Source of the DNA: Microvirga puerhi | GTDB lineage: Bacteria; Pseudomonadota; Alphaproteobacteria; Rhizobiales; Beijerinckiaceae | Assembly (NCBI RefSeq): GCF_020089865.1 | Contig: NZ_JAIRBM010000027.1 | Coordinates: 1-55,190 of the forward strand | DNA: 55,190 nucleotides | Reading direction: 5' to 3' | In this document: in pieces, positions 50,580 through 55,190 of the stretch | How positions within the stretch are numbered: position 1 is the first letter of the stretch | Layout: every line of letters begins with the position of its first letter | The notes under the pieces: model-generated | Database searches by the model: none | The model's input: the letters and a program-made list of their open reading frames with translations, nothing else | Told to the model about the DNA's origin: nothing | Made by a program: the position numbers and the translations under genes

Positions 50580-51607
50580 GCTACGAACTCCAGGACCGTG
50601 GCGTCCGTCTTTCGCAGAAGAGCGTCGAAGTAACCAATGGTCTTCATCAGCCCTGCCTTTAGTGGCACGCTGGGTTTCCAATCGAGAAGGGCCTCGGCCT
50701 GCGAAATGTCGGGCCGCCGCTGCTGCGGGTCATCAGTGGGTAAAGGTTGGTAGATGATCCTTGATCGGGAACCAGTGAGCTCGATCACTAGATCTGCCAG
50801 TTGGCGAATGGTGAACTCAGCCGGATTCCCGAGATTGATCGGACCCGTTGCGTGACCGGAGGACTCCATCAGTCGGATGAAGCCATCAATCAGGTCGTCA
50901 ACATAGCAGAAGGAGCGCGTCTGATTGCCTTCGCCGTAGATTGTAATATCGCTTCCCTGAAGTGCTTGAACGATGAAGTTGGACACGACACGTCCATCAT
51001 CGGGGCGCATACGGGGCCCGTAGGTATTGAAGATCCGTGCGACCTTGATCCGTACGGAGTAACACCGATGATAGTCGAAGAAGAGTGTTTCGGCACAACG
51101 CTTTCCTTCGTCATAGCAGGAGCGCGGGCCAATAGGATTCACGTTGCCGCAATAGCTCTCAGGCTGCGGATGAACATGTGGATCGCCGTAGACTTCGGAG
51201 GTTGAGGCTTGGAAGATTCTAGCGTTGCATCGATGTGCCAGATCAAGGAGATGCATGGCGCCCAGAACGCTTGTCCTGGTCGTTTGTACGGGATCCGCTT
51301 GATAGTGTGGTGGCGACGCAGGGCAAGCTAGGTTGTATATCTCGTCAAACTCTCCCGTAAACGGGATAGAGACATCGTGCTCGATAATACTAAAGCGGGA
51401 GTTTTGGCAGAGATGTGCAACATTCCGTAAAGTACCGGTCTGAAAGCTGTCCAAGCAAACGACGTGATTGCGTTGCGCCAGCAATCGCTCGCAGAGGTGG
51501 GAGCCGAGAAAGCCCGCTCCGCCAGTGACAAGGATCCGCCTTCCACGGGTCCAAGGCGAAAGCATGTTATTCAATGCCGGAAGTTCGGAAGAATGAGACT
51601 GTAGCAC
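50576..51607 (-). CDS. UDP-glucuronate decarboxylase (UDP-xylose synthase)
   Basis: The 343-residue SDR has RRILVTGGAGFLGSHLCERLL, the UXS-specific EIYNLACPASPPHYQADPVQTTRTSVLGAMHLLDLA near 95, ASTSEVYGDPHVHPQPESYCGNVNPIGPRSCYDEGKR near 140 (Ser/Glu and Tyr-x-x-x-Lys of the active site) and VARIFNTYGPRMRPDDGRVVSNF. It converts UDP-glucuronate to UDP-xylose. The start is uncertain: GTG 51607 has GGAG seven bases upstream, TTG 51613 is too close to it, and ATG 51565 has no ribosome site. It heads the polysaccharide operon. Confidence 0.88.
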   Translation of the reverse strand: MLQSHSSELPALNNMLSPWTRGRRILVTGGAGFLGSHLCERLLAQRNHVVCLDSFQTGTLRNVAHLCQNSRFSIIEHDVSIPFTGEFDEIYNLACPASPPHYQADPVQTTRTSVLGAMHLLDLAHRCNARIFQASTSEVYGDPHVHPQPESYCGNVNPIGPRSCYDEGKRCAETLFFDYHRCYSVRIKVARIFNTYGPRMRPDDGRVVSNFIVQALQGSDITIYGEGNQTRSFCYVDDLIDGFIRLMESSGHATGPINLGNPAEFTIRQLADLVIELTGSRSRIIYQPLPTDDPQQRRPDISQAEALLDWKPSVPLKAGLMKTIGYFDALLRKTDATVLEFVA

Positions 51608-52628
51608 GGGCAAGCTCCGTCGTTTGCCCGCGACGCCGCCGGGGCATACCGAGAGTGATAAAATTGAAAAGCGCTCGGGAACCGTGCGAGACGATACCGA
51701 GGCAAATGGACCTTCTTAGAAGGACCCCTCGACGGCAAATCTCGAGTATCTGGCGAAGAACGCCCCACTCCTCGCGGAGAAAACAAGTAACGTGTTCTCT
51801 TGTACGGACATGGTACGCTCCGTATGTCTAGATATACCCGAATGCGGCAGATCTCCCGCTTGGATCGATGTGCCGTCTGCTCATGGGATGCAATTTACGG
51901 GATCTTAACCGTTCTGTCCGTAGCGCAACATCCATAAACTTAGCAGATCGTCCGAATCTGCGCGTTTGAGCAGACATAGAGAATTTGAGCAGCCGGATTA
52001 GCGGGTTTCATGCCTGCCCTCGGTACAATCGGCGAGCAACGTTGGCTCTAACGCAATATGGCAATAGTTGCAGATAGAGCTGGTGCCGTTGTTCCTGCAG
52101 CAGACAGCATCGTGCATCGAAGCCTGAATTCTCGGTTCTAATCTCGCCTATGTGGTAAGGCGCCGACGCAAACTCTTTAAGTGAATTCGCCATCTGTCTC
52201 CGACCAAATGCGCAGGTGCATGACGTTCAAATGCCACCATTCTGACCACGCAGCGACTCTGTTGTGCGTCCAGTTGTAGTATCAGGTCTGTGGCGTAAGC
52301 CTCCAATCCGGAAGAGAAGATGGTCGGGAGGGACATCGTGATCGATCAGGAGGCCATCCACCGCCGCGCCATCCATTGTGTCCCACTGGTGCTGGCGAAG
52401 TTTAACCAGCGCAAGCGCCTGGTCAGCTGTAGTGGTCCATCGACGAGCATGTATCAGAATCGTTGGACGGTAATAGTATCTCTGGAGCATTAGGCGCCGC
52501 TCAGGATCCCAAACGACCGGGCCAGCTTGGTCCTACAACGATTCCCGCTTGACAGAACTGACTCGGCCCGGCCCATTCCTTCGTTCGCACTAGGTGAATT
52601 TTCGGCGAGATGTTGGAGCGTATCAAGA
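51608..52628. other. Divergent intergenic region, 1 kb
   Basis: This stretch must contain the promoter of the polysaccharide operon, but I could not point to a clear -35/-10. Two overlapping minus-strand frames (52227-52490 and 52148-52336) might be one frameshifted small gene; no family recognised. Confidence 0.4.
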
Positions 52629-53797
52629 ATGCTCAACGCGCGCCAGATCGTGTCGCTTATCACGCCTGCTATCTTTCTTCTTTTTAGCGCGAGTTTTCTT
52701 GTCGCGTGGCTTGTCGACCGTGAGCGCAAGCGCATCCTGCTCTTCAGTGTTTCACTGCTTCTTTATGGAGCGGCGGCGGTTTATCAAATCATGGGTATTC
52801 CGGCCGACTTTGGCCTGAGCGCGATGATTTCTGCGTCGATCTATGTTGTCAGCTCGTCGTTTTTGGTCGAGGGAATTCTCCGTCGCATCGGAAAGCGATA
52901 TCATCAGCTTCTCCATGTACTCTTCTTCATCACTATCCGTACGGGAATTTATTTTTACTATTACGTTGATAGAAGTCTCAAAACCAGAATCTACATTCTC
53001 AATTTTGGCATCGGGGCATTTTTCGTCGTGACGGCCATGAGAGTTCTCGATCTTCGATCCGGCAAATTGCCGGACAGAATCCTTTTTGGCTCTTTTGGGC
53101 GTTCTCGGTGCAGTTCTTCGGTAGGACGCTGTTGACTCTTGTTGGCGATCCAATCATTTCCCGCGGAGGAAAGGGTGTAGCGGCTGCGTTCGGAGAAACA
53201 CTTTTCTGGCTTGCTCTTCGAGTCAGCCTTTCGCTGTTTTGAGCTGCCCTGGCATTGACACTTCTTGCGACAGCCATCTCGGATGTCCTCGAGGATCTCA
53301 AGCGGCGGCGCGATATCGATCCTCTAGCGGGTCTCTTGAACCATCGCGGCTTCGATGCAAAAGCTGCGGACATTCTGACGGACTGGAAGAGCGCCTCTAT
53401 CAGCGCAGTCGTTTTTGATATCGATCACTTCAAAAACATTAACGACACTTTTGGCCACCATGTTGGAGACAAGGTACCTCCGGAGATGGCACATATTGTG
53501 TCTTGTACACTTAGAGGGAGTGGCATCGCCGGACGCACGGGAGGTGAGGAGTTTGTCGTCCTCCTGCGAAATTCGAATCGTTACAGCGCCTTTGAATTGG
53601 CCGAACGCCTTCGGGCGACTCTTGAAAGTAAGACCTTTCATTGCCTATCAGGGCGACAGGTCACTGCCAGCTTCGGCATCGCGGTTCGTCGAGGCGAAGA
53701 ACCACTATCAATGCTCCTCGCCCGGGCAGACGAACTTCTCTACACTGCTAAATCCCAAGGGCAGAATCGAACCTGCGGGGATCATCCGCTGAATTAG
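52629..53797 (+). pseudogene. Membrane GGDEF diguanylate cyclase, frameshift plus stop
   Basis: ATG 52629 opens a frame with about six membrane helices (IVSLITPAIFLLFSASFLVAWLVDRERKRI and onward) to ILDLRSGKLPDRILF. There the frame shifts near 53090; the continuation FWAFSVQFFGRTLLTLVGDP reads on in another frame until a TGA at 53240-53242. The same frame then carries the GGDEF domain: DPLAGLLNHRGFD, VVFDIDHFKNINDTFGHHVGD, GRTGGEEFVVLL (GGEEF active site), ASFGIAV and LARADELLYTAKSQGQNR. Both lesions would have to be errors for a working enzyme. The cyclase domain itself is well conserved, so the inactivation is recent or a sequencing artefact. Confidence 0.85.
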
Positions 53798-54432
53798 GCA
53801 GTATGGGAGCAGTCGGCCACCAATAGCAGCGCCGGTACGGGCCACGTGATTTTCCTCGATCAGCACCGGATACGTATTCGATCTGGAGAGGTATGATGCG
53901 AGGAGTGGTTGCAGGCTCTTTGGTAGTTTAGCTTGATGGTATCCTTTGTAGTGCTTTATAGGTGGAGGCACTACTGAACTGCGTCGCTCGAACGGGTCAA
54001 TTAATTGGGCGCTGGAAACAGTACGGCACTAGGTACAGAGCCGCGTCGAGGTGCTGCAATCAGCCGAAGGGAAAGGGTCGGTACGCCGCTGATGAGGCCG
54101 GAATTTTGCACCTGTCCGAGTTCACTTGGACGTATGACAAGACGCGAGATCGGTTCATCATGTGATGGAGGCATAAGATTTGCCGTAGCGCCTCGATCAC
54201 GTTTGATGACGATATTCTTACAGCACGCAGATGCGACCAGGTCGAGATAATCTATCTACCGTTTCATCTTGAGACTGACGCTACCGACAAGGGCGTAGCT
54301 GCCGCCGAAGCCCTCAATCGAGGCTCTTGCTCACTAATACCTCATCATAGACGGATTCGCGATTATTGCTCCATCTCAACGATCTGGAGGCTGAAAACCG
54401 GCAATCTGCGATCAACGCTAGAATAACCATCA
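53798..54432. other. 635 bases without a supported gene
   Basis: Only short, unrelated frames are seen; no RNA gene or repeat was recognised. Confidence 0.4.
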
Positions 54433-54856
54433 TTACCCTTCGCGTGGTATCCCTGATCCAAAATAAGCAGAGCCCGGACGGTGTGATCTCTCCTGATGCA
54501 ATTCAGCCTCGGAATATCTCAGACCCGCAGCTGATTTGCGAGGGCATCGAGACTCTTGCGGGATCCTTACTTTAAGGGATCGAGCTGATTTGTGCTCTGT
54601 GAAGGATATGCCGGCCATGCTGCCATTGCGCCACCGCAGTCTTGACGGACAAATACGAAACTTGAGCTCAAAGATTACGAGATCAAACCGTTTTTGCGTT
54701 TTCCTGAACCTCAATTCTTGCGCCTCCGGTGGAGAGATCACTGATCTTGCACGACACCGCAGCTCCGTTATTGAGATAGATTTTCCCCTCCAACGAGCTG
54801 GGTGTTCGCGCTGATCGACGGGCGTCCGCCTCCTGGATATTATTCCCGCGAAACAT
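54433..54856 (-). pseudogene. PilZ-domain protein, frameshifted
   Basis: From ATG 54856 the minus strand reads MFRGNNIQEADARRSARTP, then KIYLNNGAAVSCKISDLSTGGARIEVQENAKTV and a stop at 54683-54685. This gives the c-di-GMP motif RxxxR (RRSAR) and the D-x-S-x-x-G motif (DLSTGG) in PilZ order. The domain goes on in another frame as FDLVIFELKFR, then SRLRWRNGSMAGISF, the usual C-terminal strand, so one frameshift near 54687 breaks the gene. The true end in the second frame is unclear; the frame stays open to 54433. Confidence 0.7.
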
Positions 54857-55036
54857 CCGTATCCACCCCTCGCAATCTGCCGAGCAACTATTACTGTGAA
54901 TAGGTCTATCTTCAAAGGAGCGATTACCGCTCGTTATTCACTATGATTAATTTCTAATTAGATTCAGCTTGGCTATGCTTCGCTCGCCGGCTTTCAGTCG
55001 CTCAAGTTCAGAGCCCGAAACGGCTCTATCTTGCCG

Positions 55037-55065
55037 GAGACACCGTAGAGTCACGTCGGTGTCTC
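55037..55065 (-). terminator. Hairpin at the end of the CoA-transferase gene
   Basis: GAGACACCG and CGGTGTCTC form a nine-pair stem with an 11-base loop, overlapping the stop codon. There is no T run after it, so Rho-independent termination is not certain. Confidence 0.45.
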
Positions 55066-55190
55066 AAGCAGCGTTTGACTGTTTGCTGTTGAGGTTGACC
55101 TTGAAGGCGGCCTGGGTCTTGGCCGTGATCTCGTCCAGGGTGACGCCGTCGGCGAGCTCGATCAGGGTCATGCCGGAGCCGCCCTTCTTG
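55064..55190 (-). CDS. CoA-transferase beta subunit (SCOT/3-oxoadipate type), 3' end
   Basis: The minus strand from the window edge reads KKGGSGMTLIELADGVTLDEITAKTQAAFKV and stops at 55064-55066. That is the C-terminus of family I CoA-transferase subunit B (succinyl-CoA:3-ketoacid or 3-oxoadipate CoA-transferase), where L-x-E-x-A-x-G-V-T/S-x-x-E-x-x-x-K-T is conserved. Only 41 codons lie in the window, so the substrate class cannot be settled. Confidence 0.7.
   Translation of the reverse strand, partial: KKGGSGMTLIELADGVTLDEITAKTQAAFKVNLNSKQSNAA

Noticed and set aside
51838..52200. Search for tRNA, riboswitch or CRISPR-like structure in the large intergenic region
   Set aside because: No cloverleaf, repeated spacer pattern or known riboswitch core was seen by eye.
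55037..55065. Hairpin considered as an integration or recombination site
   Set aside because: It overlaps the stop codon of the CoA-transferase gene and has no repeats around it; a transcript-end structure is simpler.

Overview
The window reads as a chromosome segment of a GC-rich alphaproteobacterium. DUF995, DUF3572, DUF1269-like proteins, a RES-Xre toxin-antitoxin pair, PQQ-type dehydrogenases and abundant ABC solute transporters all fit the Hyphomicrobiales, possibly Methylobacteriaceae or Bosea-like. The genus is an inference from gene content only. No rRNA, tRNA or CRISPR array was seen.

Layout. (1) 1-15.3 kb is a catabolic and uptake island: a phenylacetate-CoA-ligase-type enzyme (running off the left edge), a binding-protein ABC importer (fused double permease, ATPase, binding protein), an NAD epimerase, a SnoaL-like protein, a gamma-carbonic-anhydrase-like protein, a complete branched-chain-amino-acid-type ABC importer (Tat-exported binding protein, fused LivH-LivM permease, LivG, LivF), a DUF1330 protein, a 3-hydroxyisobutyrate-dehydrogenase-like enzyme and an SMP-30 lactonase. 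Together they suggest uptake and CoA activation of an organic acid or lactone of unknown identity. A perfect 26-bp palindrome lies in the divergent promoter region. (2) 15.5-22.6 kb is a mobile and defence-type island: a decayed ISNCY/IS1202-like element with visible ends and a 9-bp target duplication that carries an AT-rich lipoprotein gene, a frameshifted IS30 transposase, an intact RES-Xre toxin-antitoxin operon with its operator and promoter, a DUF3572 gene, an IS6-type transposase stub and a probable DUF2293 gene.

(3) 22.6-30 kb is a second, higher-GC catabolic operon on the minus strand, read in the order SDR, transketolase N half, transketolase C half, MFS importer, fused alpha-beta E1 dehydrogenase. 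It is divergent from a LacI-type regulator, with two operators between them. An intact IS6-family element sits directly behind the regulator. (4) 30.8-42.7 kb is a mixed region: an EamA transporter, a wrecked oligopeptide ABC ATPase, a CPA2 antiporter, a secreted GH79-like hydrolase, small stress-type proteins, a secreted sorbosone-dehydrogenase-type protein, an M20 amidohydrolase, a TRIC-type channel and an AraC regulator.

(5) 43.3-54.9 kb is an exopolysaccharide locus. Six minus-strand genes (UDP-xylose synthase, UDP-glucose 4-epimerase, membrane GT2 synthase, UDP-glucose dehydrogenase, GH26-like hydrolase, DUF995 protein) run as one apparent operon, flanked by c-di-GMP genes: an intact-looking EAL gene on one side and a broken GGDEF gene and a broken PilZ gene on the other. 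The right edge holds the 3' end of a CoA-transferase beta subunit with a hairpin behind it.

The strongest candidates for something new are the transketolase/E1 operon of unknown substrate, the synthase-type polysaccharide operon in a decaying c-di-GMP neighbourhood, and the insertion sequence with a lipoprotein passenger.
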